DNA of 41,247 bases from JABMRF01 sp964434235 (GCA_964434235.1 CAYSUN010000004.1:1-41247), one strand, 5' to 3'. Shown: positions 6,412 through 15,260, counted from the stretch's first letter. Program-made: numbers and translations. The notes: generated by a model from the letters alone, not told the origin.

Positions 6412-7989
6412 ATGAAAAATTCTTTCAAATATTTAGGAGTTTTTTTATTTTTCTTGGCAATTTTTTTAGTGCCACGATTTTTTATTGAAGGTTTTGTGGG
6501 CGTAGACCCTTATTATCACGCTGAACATAGTCGATTAATGCTAGAAAACAATAATTTAACTTATGTAGCTGATTGGGTGGATTTCCATTTTTTAAGTTAT
6601 GCCCCAGTTGATTTATGGTGGGGGTATCATTTAATTCAGGTTTTGTTTTTATTTTTATTTGAGTCTATTTTTGGTTTAAAAATTTTAGCGTCTATAGCTT
6701 CGGCGTTAATTTTTGTACTTGTTTATTTTATTTTAAACAAATTTAAGATAAAAAAACCATTTTTATGGAGTGCCTTTGCTTTGTTTGCCAGCGCAACTAA
6801 TTTCTCGAGGATTTTTTTTGAACGGCCGTTTGTTTTGTCTATTGTTATGACTCTTTTTATTTTTTATTTTTTATATAAACGCAAGAATTTAGCTTTGTTT
6901 TTATGTTTGATTATTTATACTTTGATTTATGAATTAGCGATTATTGCCTTTTTTTGGGTTTTTGTTTTTATGTTGGTGGATTACTTTTACGAAAGAAAAA
7001 TATATTTAAGATCATTGATCGCAACACTTGGTGGTTTTGTGGCGGGCATCTTGGTCCATCCAAATATGCAGGAATATATAAATGGAATATATTTAGTTCT
7101 AATAAAAATTTGGATAATCGCTTGGCAGGTTAGTCCAGAGCTTAATCAGGGAGTTGAGATTAGGGTTCACGGTTTGGAATCATTTTTATTAAGCAACTTT
7201 TTATTTTTATTGTTTTATATTTTAGCTTTAAGTGGTTTTGGGTTCTTGTTGTCTTTGCGAAAAGCTAGTAAAAAAACAGTTATTTTGTTTATTATAAGTT
7301 TTGTTTGGTGTGTGGTGGCCTTTTTTATCCCAAGGGGAACTGAGTATTGGGTACCTTTTGGCATTTTGTTTATTGCTGTGGTTTGGCAAACCTTTATGAA
7401 AACAAAAGAGTCTAGAATTATTGCTAAAAAAATTCACAACATAGAACTTTTCCCATTTAAATACTTGTTAATTTTTTTAATAATTTTTGTTTTACTGGCG
7501 AATGCTTTTGTGGTCATGAAAACCCTTCGAAATATAAGTTATAATAATATTAATGAAGATAGTAATAGTCAGGCAGTTGATAATTGGCTAATTGAAAATA
7601 CTGAGCAAGGTTCAAGGATTTTCACTTCTAATTGGTCACTTTTTCCAAGATTGTTTTATGGCAATCAGCACAATAAATTTATTACTGCTTATGACCCAGC
7701 TCTTTTTTATGAATTTGATCCAACTTTATTTTATACGTGGGCAAATATTGCTAATCACCAAATGTTTTTAACGGAAAAATTTACTAAAGTAAAAAAGATC
7801 GCCGATCTATCTAGTGAAGAAAATGTTAAAAACATAAAAAATGCACTTTTGGCAAGATTACAAACCCCGACCATTGTCATTCATAAAGCGCAACCAGAAT
7901 TAAAAAAGTTTTTTGAAGAAAACATGACAGAATATTTTAAATTAAGTTTTGAAAATGAGCTATATACAGTTTTTACCTATGCAAGATAA
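6412..7989 (+). CDS. Polytopic GT-C-like glycosyltransferase
   Basis: 525 aa with roughly ten to twelve hydrophobic segments and a soluble C-terminal part (about 370-525). After the first membrane segment comes GVDPYYHAEHSR (30-41); an acidic residue followed by YYH in the first external loop is the signature of GT-C enzymes that use lipid-linked sugars (oligosaccharyltransferase STT3, ArnT-like). Probably transfers a sugar from a polyprenyl carrier on the outside of the membrane. Context supports this: a lipid-carrier GT2 lies immediately upstream and a methyltransferase overlaps its end. The exact acceptor is unknown. Confidence 0.75.
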   Translation: MKNSFKYLGVFLFFLAIFLVPRFFIEGFVGVDPYYHAEHSRLMLENNNLTYVADWVDFHFLSYAPVDLWWGYHLIQVLFLFLFESIFGLKILASIASALIFVLVYFILNKFKIKKPFLWSAFALFASATNFSRIFFERPFVLSIVMTLFIFYFLYKRKNLALFLCLIIYTLIYELAIIAFFWVFVFMLVDYFYERKIYLRSLIATLGGFVAGILVHPNMQEYINGIYLVLIKIWIIAWQVSPELNQGVEIRVHGLESFLLSNFLFLLFYILALSGFGFLLSLRKASKKTVILFIISFVWCVVAFFIPRGTEYWVPFGILFIAVVWQTFMKTKESRIIAKKIHNIELFPFKYLLIFLIIFVLLANAFVVMKTLRNISYNNINEDSNSQAVDNWLIENTEQGSRIFTSNWSLFPRLFYGNQHNKFITAYDPALFYEFDPTLFYTWANIANHQMFLTEKFTKVKKIADLSSEENVKNIKNALLARLQTPTIVIHKAQPELKKFFEENMTEYFKLSFENELYTVFTYAR

Positions 7990-8701
7990 TCAACAAAATT
8001 TAGAAATTGTAGCTGATAATGAGAAGTTTAATGATTGGATGTATTCAGAAATAAAGCCTTTTATTAAGGGGGATATTTTGGAGGTTGGAAGTGGTCTGGG
8101 TACCTTTTCTCGAAGGATTATCCAAGATTTTTTAGATAAAGCAGAAAAAATCATGCTCAGTGATATTGATCCTCGTTATCTAAAAAATCTTGAAAGTACT
8201 TTTCAAAACCAAAAAGTCAAAGTCCGGAAAATAGATCTTGCTAAAGCAGAAGATTTTACTCAGTTAATTGAAACTGGTCAAAAATTCGAAACTATAATTT
8301 GTTTAAATGTACTGGAACACGTTAAAGATGACGTTTTAGCTTTGGATAATTTGCATAAAGTTTTAAGGCCCAATGGCCAAATTATTTTATTGGTTCCAGC
8401 CCACAAATTTTTGTTCAATTCTTTGGACGAAGCCGTTTTGCATTTTCGACGTTACACCAAAGAAGAATTATTTTCTAAAGTTGGTCAAACAAAATTACAA
8501 ATAAGTAATATTTTTCATTTTAATATAATCGCTATTTTGGGTTGGTTTATTAACGGCACTATTTTTAAGAAAAGAGTTCTTTCGGTTCCCGCTTTTTCTT
8601 TTTTCAATAAGTTAGTACCTTTTTTCCGTTTTGTTGAAAGAAAGATTTTATTCAGATTTACTGGGCTGTCGATAATTGCTATTTTGAAAAATAGAGCGTA
8701 A
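7979..8701 (+). CDS. SAM-dependent class I methyltransferase
   Basis: 240 aa from ATG 7979; a longer in-frame opening at 7949 lies well inside the upstream gene, and 7979 overlaps its stop by 11 nt, a usual coupling distance. Motif I ILEVGSGLGTF (33-43), acidic motif LSDIDPRYL and motif IV LNVLEHV identify a Methyltransf_11/23-type fold. The C-terminal ~60 residues are hydrophobic with FFRFVERKILFRFTGLS, suggesting membrane association. Probably methylates a glycan or lipid intermediate made by the adjacent glycosyltransferases. Confidence 0.85.
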   Translation: MQDNQQNLEIVADNEKFNDWMYSEIKPFIKGDILEVGSGLGTFSRRIIQDFLDKAEKIMLSDIDPRYLKNLESTFQNQKVKVRKIDLAKAEDFTQLIETGQKFETIICLNVLEHVKDDVLALDNLHKVLRPNGQIILLVPAHKFLFNSLDEAVLHFRRYTKEELFSKVGQTKLQISNIFHFNIIAILGWFINGTIFKKRVLSVPAFSFFNKLVPFFRFVERKILFRFTGLSIIAILKNRA

Positions 8702-8800
8702 TCTTCTATACTATAGTTGTAATCATTTTATTTAGATTTATCTTAGCTTGAAGTTGCTCGATAAACTTATTTTTACTCTACTTCCTAATTTAAGACACTT

Positions 8801-9157
8801 ATGTTGCCAAAAGAAAATAGAATAACCAAAAAGAAAGAGTTTGATTCTTTTTTTAGTACAGAATTTAAAAAAAGGAATGGTTTGAATCAATCTGGTCAGT
8901 TTATGATTTTAAAAACGTATAAAAATAATTTTGGACGAGCTCGTTTTGGTTTTATTGTAAATAATAAAATTGATAAAAATGCAGTTGTGCGAAATAAAAT
9001 TAAAAGACAACTTCGCAAGGCGATTCAAGATATTTTTTCAAACTTAAAACAGTTCAATGATTGTCTTATTATTGTTAAACCACAAATTAAAAATAAAGAT
9101 TTTGTTGATATTAAAAAAGAAGTCGAAATATTATTTAAAAGAACACATTTATTATGA
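8801..9157 (+). CDS. rnpA: Ribonuclease P protein component
   Basis: 118 aa, basic. The ARFGFIVNNKIDKNAVVRNKIKR-type segment (split here: RFGFIVNNKI, then AVVRNKIKRQLRKA) is the RNR motif of RnpA, which binds the RNase P RNA and pre-tRNA leader. Starts MLPKENRITKKKEFD, typical of the family. Its stop overlaps the yidD start by 4 nt (ATGA). Displaced from rpmH by three genes. The RNase P RNA gene is not in this window. Confidence 0.95.
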   Translation: MLPKENRITKKKEFDSFFSTEFKKRNGLNQSGQFMILKTYKNNFGRARFGFIVNNKIDKNAVVRNKIKRQLRKAIQDIFSNLKQFNDCLIIVKPQIKNKDFVDIKKEVEILFKRTHLL

Positions 9158-9417
9158 AATTATATAACTACGTAAAATATTTACCACGAATAATTGTTTT
9201 GAAAATGATCAAAATTTATCAGGCCACGCTTTCATTTGATCACGGGCCAATGAAAGATAAATTTCCTGGTGGATATTGTCGTTATAAACCGACTTGTAGT
9301 GAGTATGGTTATCAAGCGATTGAAAAATACGGGCTAATTCGTGGAGGATTTAAAGCGGTTTGGCGAGTTTTGAGATGTAACCCTTGGTCAAGGGGTGGTC
9401 ATGATCCATTAAAATAA
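9154..9417 (+). CDS. yidD: Membrane protein insertion efficiency factor YidD
   Basis: 87 aa. GGYCRYKPTCSEYGYQAI and VLRCNPWSRGGHDPL, carrying the conserved cysteines, are diagnostic of YidD (PF01809), a small peripheral membrane protein that assists YidC insertase. An amphipathic N-terminal helix precedes them. Overlaps rnpA by 4 nt. In most genomes yidC follows directly; here the strand switches to a flotillin operon, so yidC must lie elsewhere. Confidence 0.96.
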   Translation: MKLYNYVKYLPRIIVLKMIKIYQATLSFDHGPMKDKFPGGYCRYKPTCSEYGYQAIEKYGLIRGGFKAVWRVLRCNPWSRGGHDPLK

Positions 9418-9440
9418 TCAAGTTATTAGGTTATAAATAA

Positions 9441-9470
9441 AACCCCCACTTTCATTGAAAGTAGGGGTTT
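9441..9470. terminator. Bidirectional terminator between yidD and flotillin gene
   Basis: AAACCCCCACTTTCA pairs with TGAAAGTAGGGGTTT, A-rich on the left and T-rich on the right, so it can end transcripts from both converging genes. It resembles the terminator at 37874-37903. Confidence 0.8.
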
Positions 9471-9477
9471 GTGTTAG

Positions 9478-11091
9478 TTAATTGGCAATTGTTTCTGCTT
9501 CGGAAGTTAATTCTTCCTCGGCCGGAGTGGGTGGAGTTTCTTCTGGTTGTTGGTCTTCAGAAACGCCAGCTAGGACATCTTGTGAAATGCCAAGTTTGTC
9601 AAGTAGCCCGTCTACGTTAAGACCAGTTTCCTTCAGTTTGTTGAATAAACCGAAGAGCAGTGCGGGACCATTGCCAGCAAAGCGAGAAACTGCCTTGCCG
9701 TCACCTTGGTCAATAACTACTACCTTGTCGATTGCACTCATCGGCTTGGCAATCTCAGCCATAACCGGAGCCATAGACTCAATCACTGAAGGCATTGCCT
9801 CAAGGATCATCAGCAGACGGCCGGATTGGTCCAGCTTGGCCATAGCCTCAGCCTTCTTGTCGATTGCCATAGCCTCAGCTAGACCCTTAGCCTGAATACC
9901 AGCTGCTTCTGCTAGCTTGATTGCTCGGATCTTGTCACCCTCGGCTTCACCGATTGCTTTGATCTTGGCAGCCTCGCCCGCACCCTCGAGTTGTCGCTTC
10001 ATCTTCTCGCCTTCGGCAAGATTGATTTCTGATTGTTTTTGTCCTTCAGATGCTTTGATGAGCGCACGTCGTTCACCATCAGCCACAGCTTCAGCAGCGT
10101 CAGCGGCCTTTTGGGCAGGAACCACCTTATTGGCGATTTCTTCTTTTTCCGCCACGGCGATCTTTTGAATTTGTACATCCACCAAGGCCTTTTGGTGAGC
10201 TTCCTCAACCTTGGTTTCCTCAACAATTACGCCTTGACGAGCAACTGCATCAGCCTTCGGGCCAGCTTGGAGCGTACGTGAAGTTTCTGCGTTAACTTCA
10301 GCTTGATACGTTTGTTTTTTTACATCGCGGTCACGTTCAGCGTTCGCAATCTGAGCCTCGTTTTCAGCCTGAACAACTTTTGCGGATCTTTGAGCTTCGG
10401 CAACTTTGATGGCACTATCTCGTTCAGCCTCAGCATTACCAATATTACCAAATTTTTCTTGCTGAGCAACTTCAACCTTAGCTTTGTTGATAGCCTCAGC
10501 GGCTGCTCTTTTTCCGATTGCGTCAATATAGCCGGACTCATCTGTAATATCTCGAATATTTACGTTAATAAGCTTGAGACCAATTTTTTTGAGTTCAACT
10601 TCAACGTTTTCCTGGATCTTTTCTTCAAAGGTTTTACGATCAGCGTTAATTTCCACAATTCCCATAGTTGCGATAGTGGCACGCATTTGTCCGAAAATGA
10701 TTTCAGCGGATTGCCTTGTAATTTCCTTTTCACCCATACTTAGGAGTCTTTCTGCTGCAGCCTGCATGATTGCTGGTTCAGTTGAAATACCAAGTGTAAA
10801 TTGGGCAGGAACGTTGACACGAATGTTTTCTTTCGATAGAGCAGACTTCAGGTCAATATCAATTGACAATGGCTGTAAAGAAAGATATTTGTAGTTTTGT
10901 AATATTGGCCAGATAAAGGCTGCACCACCGTGGATGCATTTGGCCGATTGTCCCTTGCCCGTCCTACCACAAATGACTAGAATCTTATCTGGAGGACATC
11001 GGCGGTAGCGAGTGATTGCCACGATAAGAATTGAAAAAAGCATCACACCAGCAATAACTTCTAGAATCAGGAACCAAGGAATACTGGGCAT
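9478..11091 (-). CDS. Flotillin-like protein (FloT/YuaG family)
   Basis: 537 aa. N-terminal membrane helix (about 8-28), a Cys/Arg-rich turn (RYRRCPPDKILVICGRTG region, 28-46), SPFH/band-7 domain (about 35-200), then a long Ala/Glu/Lys-rich coiled coil with repeated AEA/EAE words (about 205-430), and an acidic Pro/Glu tail. Flotillins form membrane scaffolds that organise lipid microdomains. The gene lies directly after an NfeD-like gene, the classic flotillin partner. Strong SD (AAGGAGG) before ATG 11091. Third positions are visibly richer in G/C than in neighbouring genes, pointing to high expression or recent acquisition. Confidence 0.93.
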   Translation of the reverse strand: MPSIPWFLILEVIAGVMLFSILIVAITRYRRCPPDKILVICGRTGKGQSAKCIHGGAAFIWPILQNYKYLSLQPLSIDIDLKSALSKENIRVNVPAQFTLGISTEPAIMQAAAERLLSMGEKEITRQSAEIIFGQMRATIATMGIVEINADRKTFEEKIQENVEVELKKIGLKLINVNIRDITDESGYIDAIGKRAAAEAINKAKVEVAQQEKFGNIGNAEAERDSAIKVAEAQRSAKVVQAENEAQIANAERDRDVKKQTYQAEVNAETSRTLQAGPKADAVARQGVIVEETKVEEAHQKALVDVQIQKIAVAEKEEIANKVVPAQKAADAAEAVADGERRALIKASEGQKQSEINLAEGEKMKRQLEGAGEAAKIKAIGEAEGDKIRAIKLAEAAGIQAKGLAEAMAIDKKAEAMAKLDQSGRLLMILEAMPSVIESMAPVMAEIAKPMSAIDKVVVIDQGDGKAVSRFAGNGPALLFGLFNKLKETGLNVDGLLDKLGISQDVLAGVSEDQQPEETPPTPAEEELTSEAETIAN

Positions 11092-11111
11092 TTTTTCCTC
11101 CTTAGGAAAGG

Positions 11112-11747
11112 TTAGTTGGCCCGACTGACAATCAATTGATTGTTTTGGATTTCGTCAACTCTTACATTTTCTCCTTTGACAATGTCAGTTGTTTCAGTGG
11201 TAATAGCATCAATATCCATTAGTTTGCCTTGAATCACTAAACTAATTTTTCCAGGTTTTGTTTTGTTTGCCGAAATTCTGATTAAAACTTGACCTTGAGT
11301 ACCAATGGCATTTTTGAGGTTAATTGTTCCGTCGCTACTAAGAGATGAAAGTGTTTTGAATACAAAAAGCATAATACTGGCCATCGCAATGCCGACAAGA
11401 ATGCCAAGAAGAGTGGAAACTAAAGTTGAATAGCCTAGATCTAAAAAACCCAAAGCTGACCAGGAAAATCCTAGAAAAAAAGCAACCATACTTCTGACAG
11501 TAAACCATTGTCCAATGTGAAATTCATGAGACTCAGAGTCTGAGTCAGTTTCACTACTAGTTGAATCGTCTCCAATGTCGTGGTCTACACCATGATCAAA
11601 ATCATGGCCTGAATCAATGTCAGAGTCATGATCCCCAAGTCCAAACAAAAGCATAAGTGTTTGGCAAATGAAAATTGTTGTAAAGAATACAGCAATTCCT
11701 AAAAAAAATTGTTCAGCACCAGAAAGAGAAACCCACCAATTTTCCAT
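11112..11747 (-). CDS. NfeD-like membrane protein with OB-fold tail
   Basis: 211 aa from ATG 11747, chosen because GGGAGGTG lies 7-8 nt upstream; a longer frame reaches 11831 without SD. Membrane helices at about 13-35, 80-100 and 105-130, then a C-terminal OB-fold domain (about 140-211; IGTQGQVLIRIS, KLMDIDAIT, GENVRVDEI). Between helix 1 and 2 lies a striking Asp/His/Ser loop (GDHDSDIDSGHDFDHGVDHD), possibly metal-binding. Known: NfeD2/YuaF proteins are encoded with flotillins and act in the same membrane scaffold. Stop lies 20 bp before the flotillin start. Confidence 0.88.
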   Translation of the reverse strand: MENWWVSLSGAEQFFLGIAVFFTTIFICQTLMLLFGLGDHDSDIDSGHDFDHGVDHDIGDDSTSSETDSDSESHEFHIGQWFTVRSMVAFFLGFSWSALGFLDLGYSTLVSTLLGILVGIAMASIMLFVFKTLSSLSSDGTINLKNAIGTQGQVLIRISANKTKPGKISLVIQGKLMDIDAITTETTDIVKGENVRVDEIQNNQLIVSRAN

Positions 11748-11822
11748 AATAGACACCTCCCTTATGAGTGAAATAAACATAAAATTGTTTAGGAACTTTT
11801 CTGCACCTAGCAGAATGGAATA

Positions 11823-11851
11823 CTTTAACATTAGAGATAGAAATTTGTCAA
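11823..11851 (-). promoter_or_regulatory. Probable promoter of the nfeD-flotillin operon
   Basis: TTGACA on the minus strand (11846-11851), 17-bp spacer, TTAAAG (11823-11828) as a poor -10. Placement about 80 nt before ATG 11747 is reasonable. The -35 is perfect, the -10 weak. Confidence 0.45.
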
Positions 11852-11950
11852 TAGCAGAAAGTGGTTAAAAATATAATTATAAAATATTATAATATTTTAG
11901 TTGTTTGTTTTGTATTTTTTTGTTTATTGTTACTAAATTTAGATAAAATA

Positions 11951-11978
11951 TTGTAATTTTACAAAAGTGTGCTACAAT
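11951..11978 (+). promoter_or_regulatory. Promoter giving a leaderless flippase mRNA
   Basis: TTGTAA (11951-11956), 16 bp, TACAAT (11973-11978). The start site would fall at about 11985, three nucleotides before ATG 11988. This excludes the upstream in-frame start at 11967, which lies inside the promoter. Confidence 0.65.
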
Positions 11979-11987
11979 TGTGTCGTT

Positions 11988-13418
11988 ATGAGTTTAAATA
12001 AAAAAATTGCCCAAAACACAATAATACATTTATCTGGCAAGATGATCAGTCTTGTTTTAGGTTTAGTTTCTATTGCGATGATGACTCGATATTTAGGGCA
12101 AACAGGTTTTGGTTACTATATTACAGTTACAGCTTTTCTGCAGTTTTTTGGGATTTTAGTAGATTTTGGCTTAACTTTAACAACCGTTCAAATGATTTCT
12201 GGACCGGACGTTAATATTACCAAAACAATGAATTCAATTATTTCTTTTCGTTTGATCAGTGCGATCATTTTTCTTGGATTAGCACCACTTGTAGTTTGGT
12301 TTTTCCCTTATGCTTTAATAATTAAGATTGGCGTTCTTATTTGTACATTATCATTTTTTTGTATAACTGTAATTCAAACTTTAACTGGAGTATTTCAGCA
12401 AAAATTTAAAATGTTTGAATTAACACTTGGTGAAGTTGTTGGTCGATTAGTTTTGGTTGCTATGGTTTTTGTTAGTATTTTATTGAACCAAGGAATTTTG
12501 GGAATTTTTGTAGCTTTAACTTGTGGCAGTGTTATAAATTTATTGATTGTTTTTCTTTTTTCTCGAAAATATATTCAATGGAAGTGGGAAGTTGATTTAG
12601 TAATTTGGAAAGAGCTTTTATCTAGGACTTGGCCAATTGCTTTATCTATTTCTTTTAATCTTTTGTATTTAAGAATGGATACAATTATTATGTCTTTAAC
12701 CAGAACTCAGGCAGAGGTTGGTTTATATGGCGCTACGTATCGTGTGATAGACATTTTAACGATGTTACCAGCTGTGTTTATGGGTATGGTTTTACCAGTA
12801 GCAACAAAATATTATTTAGATAAGAATAAAAATGAATTAAAAGCTTTGTTGCAAAAATCTTTTGATGCACTAATAATTTTTGCAGTACCAATTGTTTTGG
12901 GAACTTTGATTATTGCAAAAAAAATTATGGTTTTTGTGGCTGGAGATGACTTTGCAATTTCTGGAGAAATTTTGAAAGTTTTAATTTTGGCGATAGGTTC
13001 AATTTTTGTAACGAGTTTATTTGGCTATGCCGTTGTAGCGATCAATAAACAAAAAGTTATGATGTGGGGTTATTTAACGGCGGCAGGTTTAACGCTAGTG
13101 GGCTATTTGTATTTTATTCCTAAGTTTGGTTATTGGGGAGCTGCTTGGATGACTGTTTTTAGTGAGGTTTTTATAATGGTTTGGACTGCAATTTTAGTTT
13201 ATAAAACGATTAAGTTTTTCCCGAACTTAAAAACATTTTTGAAAACTATTCCGGCTGGTTTAATTATGATGGGACTTTTGTATTATGTTCAAGGTTGGCA
13301 TGTTTTATTATTACTTTTAATTGCTGGAGTTGTATATTTTGGAATTTTGTATTTACTTGGTGGAATAAAAAAGCAAACGCTTGAACAGCTTACGAGCCAG
13401 GACAAGAGAATAATTTAG
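11988..13418 (+). CDS. Polysaccharide flippase (Wzx/MATE-like)
   Basis: 476 aa with 12-14 hydrophobic segments. The N-terminus MSLNKKIAQNTIIHLSGKM and the MMTRYLGQTGFGYY block are typical of polysaccharide biosynthesis exporters (PF01943/PF13440, MOP superfamily), which flip lipid-linked glycans across the cytoplasmic membrane. Start 11988 is set by the promoter. Followed by a Cys-rich membrane-anchored protein and an O-antigen-ligase-like protein, forming a glycan export and assembly block. Confidence 0.88.
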   Translation: MSLNKKIAQNTIIHLSGKMISLVLGLVSIAMMTRYLGQTGFGYYITVTAFLQFFGILVDFGLTLTTVQMISGPDVNITKTMNSIISFRLISAIIFLGLAPLVVWFFPYALIIKIGVLICTLSFFCITVIQTLTGVFQQKFKMFELTLGEVVGRLVLVAMVFVSILLNQGILGIFVALTCGSVINLLIVFLFSRKYIQWKWEVDLVIWKELLSRTWPIALSISFNLLYLRMDTIIMSLTRTQAEVGLYGATYRVIDILTMLPAVFMGMVLPVATKYYLDKNKNELKALLQKSFDALIIFAVPIVLGTLIIAKKIMVFVAGDDFAISGEILKVLILAIGSIFVTSLFGYAVVAINKQKVMMWGYLTAAGLTLVGYLYFIPKFGYWGAAWMTVFSEVFIMVWTAILVYKTIKFFPNLKTFLKTIPAGLIMMGLLYYVQGWHVLLLLLIAGVVYFGILYLLGGIKKQTLEQLTSQDKRII

Positions 13419-13458
13419 TTTGTAAAAATATTTTTAGTATTAAAATTTTCATTAAATT

Positions 13459-13764
13459 ATGAAAAAAATTGCTTTATTATTTATTATCATATTAGTTTTA
13501 GTCGGGAGTTTGGTTTTTATTTATAGTCAAAAAAATAATTCAAAAAATAGTGCGGAATGTGGTAGCGAATATATTTATGCTGGTGTGAAACATAGCCAAG
13601 AGTGTGCTTGCTCAAAGAAAAAATCAACGCATGATTTATTTGGCGGAACTATGGTTTATTGTGATGGACTTTGTGGCGAGTGTACGTGTTTTGAAAGCCA
13701 TTTCAACGCAGAGACGAATAGTTACGGTGAAAAATTGCCAGTCAGTTGTCCATTAGAATTGTAG
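13459..13764 (+). CDS. Small membrane-anchored Cys-rich protein
   Basis: 101 aa. Single N-terminal hydrophobic helix (5-24) without a clear lipobox, then an extracytoplasmic domain with eight cysteines, including CAC and YCDGLCGECTCF, suggesting disulfides or metal binding. No family recognised. Lies 41 bp after the flippase and 4 bp before the ligase-like gene, so it is probably part of that operon. Could be a surface-exposed accessory of glycan assembly; that is inference from position. Confidence 0.7.
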   Translation: MKKIALLFIIILVLVGSLVFIYSQKNNSKNSAECGSEYIYAGVKHSQECACSKKKSTHDLFGGTMVYCDGLCGECTCFESHFNAETNSYGEKLPVSCPLEL

Positions 13765-13768
13765 CTTT

Positions 13769-15139
13769 ATGTTTTATATTTTAATTGCTATTTACAGTTT
13801 ATTGTTTATTGGTTTGTCTATTAAAAGACAGGATCTTGCTTTGTATTTAACTATATTTTTACTACCAACTTATTTGATTCGTTTTCAGGTTTGGTTTATT
13901 CCGATGACATTATTGGAGGTTATGATTTTAAGTCTATTTTGTGTTTGGGTTTTTAGAATGTATCGACAAAAGCGAAAAATTGATTTTAGTATATATAAAT
14001 TTTGGTTACTTTTGATTTTAATAGCTTCAGCTGTTTCGATAATTATTTCTCCAGACAAGGTTGTGGCGCTTGGAATTTGGAAAGCTTATTTTATTGAACC
14101 GTTGATGTTTTATTTGGTTGTAGTTAATACGCTTCAGTTGAAATTATTACCAAGAGTTGGCTTGGCTCTTGGGGCCTCGGCTTTGATGGTTTCTGTCCCA
14201 GCGATTATTCAGAAATTTACAGGCTGGTGGATTGCTAATCCTTTTTGGGCAGAAGAAAAAACTAGGCGAGTTGTTTCTTGGTATGGGTTCCCGAATGCGA
14301 TTGGTTTATATTTAGCGCCGATAGTTGTCTGGTCTACTGGTTTACTAGTTTACTGGTTTGCTAGGAACAAAAAAGTTAACAAAAAAAATAAAATTTTGGT
14401 TCCCATTTTTTATGGTTTAGTTATTTTACTCAGTGTTTTAGCAATAGTTTATGCCAAATCAGAGGGAGCATTAATTGGACTTTTGGCTGGAGTTGTTTTT
14501 TTTGGTATTTTTTATCCAAACAAAAAAATTCGCTCCTATACTCTTGTGGCTATAATTGTTTTTATGCTTTTAGCTTCAACTATTTCTCCAATTAAAGAGT
14601 ATGTTGGTGATAAGTTAACTTTGGCTGATCGATCTGGTCAAATTAGAATTCAACAATGGAAGGAAACAGCCAGCATGCTGGCGGATGATGGATTAATTAC
14701 TGGTGCAGGGTTGTCTGGTTACCAAGAAAAAGTTTTGCCTTATCATGCTGAAGGGATTTGGATAAAAGATAAGCGTGATCCAGATTGGTTAAGTAAAGTT
14801 ATGTTTAATGAAGAGTTTAGAGTTCAAGCTTGGCAACCAACAGAAATTTATATGTATCCGCATAATATAATTTTAAATTTTTGGTCAGAAGTTGGTTTAA
14901 TTGGATTGCTTTCTTTTGTCGGTTTGATCTTCAAAATGTTTAAAAATTATTTTCAAATTAACGATTTAAAAAATAAAAAGTTATACTTACTTGTTTTGTC
15001 TGTCATGGTAGTAATTTTAGTTCACGGACTAGTTGATGTGCCATATTTTAAAAATGACTTAAGTGTGTTTTGGTGGCTAGTTTTTGCTGTTAGTTATTTG
15101 ATTTATAAACAAGAAAAAGAGCAATTAAAAAATTTGTAA
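13769..15139 (+). CDS. O-antigen ligase / Wzy-like membrane protein
   Basis: 456 aa, about ten to twelve membrane helices. The conserved long external loop (about 285-365) with RIQQWKETASML, GLITGAGLSGYQ and YPHNIILNFWSEVGLIG is the Wzy_C (PF04932) signature: Arg- and His-containing loop followed by a membrane helix. Such proteins join or polymerise lipid-linked glycans outside the membrane. Follows the flippase, consistent with a surface polysaccharide pathway. No SD. Confidence 0.88.
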   Translation: MFYILIAIYSLLFIGLSIKRQDLALYLTIFLLPTYLIRFQVWFIPMTLLEVMILSLFCVWVFRMYRQKRKIDFSIYKFWLLLILIASAVSIIISPDKVVALGIWKAYFIEPLMFYLVVVNTLQLKLLPRVGLALGASALMVSVPAIIQKFTGWWIANPFWAEEKTRRVVSWYGFPNAIGLYLAPIVVWSTGLLVYWFARNKKVNKKNKILVPIFYGLVILLSVLAIVYAKSEGALIGLLAGVVFFGIFYPNKKIRSYTLVAIIVFMLLASTISPIKEYVGDKLTLADRSGQIRIQQWKETASMLADDGLITGAGLSGYQEKVLPYHAEGIWIKDKRDPDWLSKVMFNEEFRVQAWQPTEIYMYPHNIILNFWSEVGLIGLLSFVGLIFKMFKNYFQINDLKNKKLYLLVLSVMVVILVHGLVDVPYFKNDLSVFWWLVFAVSYLIYKQEKEQLKNL

Positions 15140-15154
15140 TTTTTACTGAAATTG

Positions 15155-15260
15155 CTGGCAAAGCGGAGGGCTGCCGGAGTGGTTGAACGGGACGCTCTCG
15201 AAAAGCGTTGGTCCTTTACCGGTCCCGTGAGTTCAAATCTCACGCCCTCCGCTTTGCCAG
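15155..15260 (+). repeat. 17-bp perfect inverted repeat enclosing tRNA-Ser
   Basis: 15155-15171 (CTGGCAAAGCGGAGGGC) and 15244-15260 are exact reverse complements. The inner 7 bp are the tRNA acceptor stem; the outer 10 bp extend it uninterrupted through the discriminator position. The precursor would form a long continuous stem. Confidence 0.9.
15165..15251 (+). tRNA. tRNA-Ser (anticodon CGA)
   Basis: Class II cloverleaf: acceptor GGAGGGC/GCCCTCC, anticodon stem ACGCT/AGCGT with loop CTCGAAA giving CGA, long variable arm (GGTCC...GGTCC region), T-arm GTTCAAATC. Discriminator G is followed by CTT, so CCA is not encoded, unlike the other two tRNAs here. Confidence 0.94.

Noticed and set aside
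9482..10894. Several plus-strand open frames opposite the flotillin gene
   Set aside because: Shadows of the GC-richer, Ala/Glu-rich flotillin coding strand; no SD and low-complexity Ser/Ala translations.
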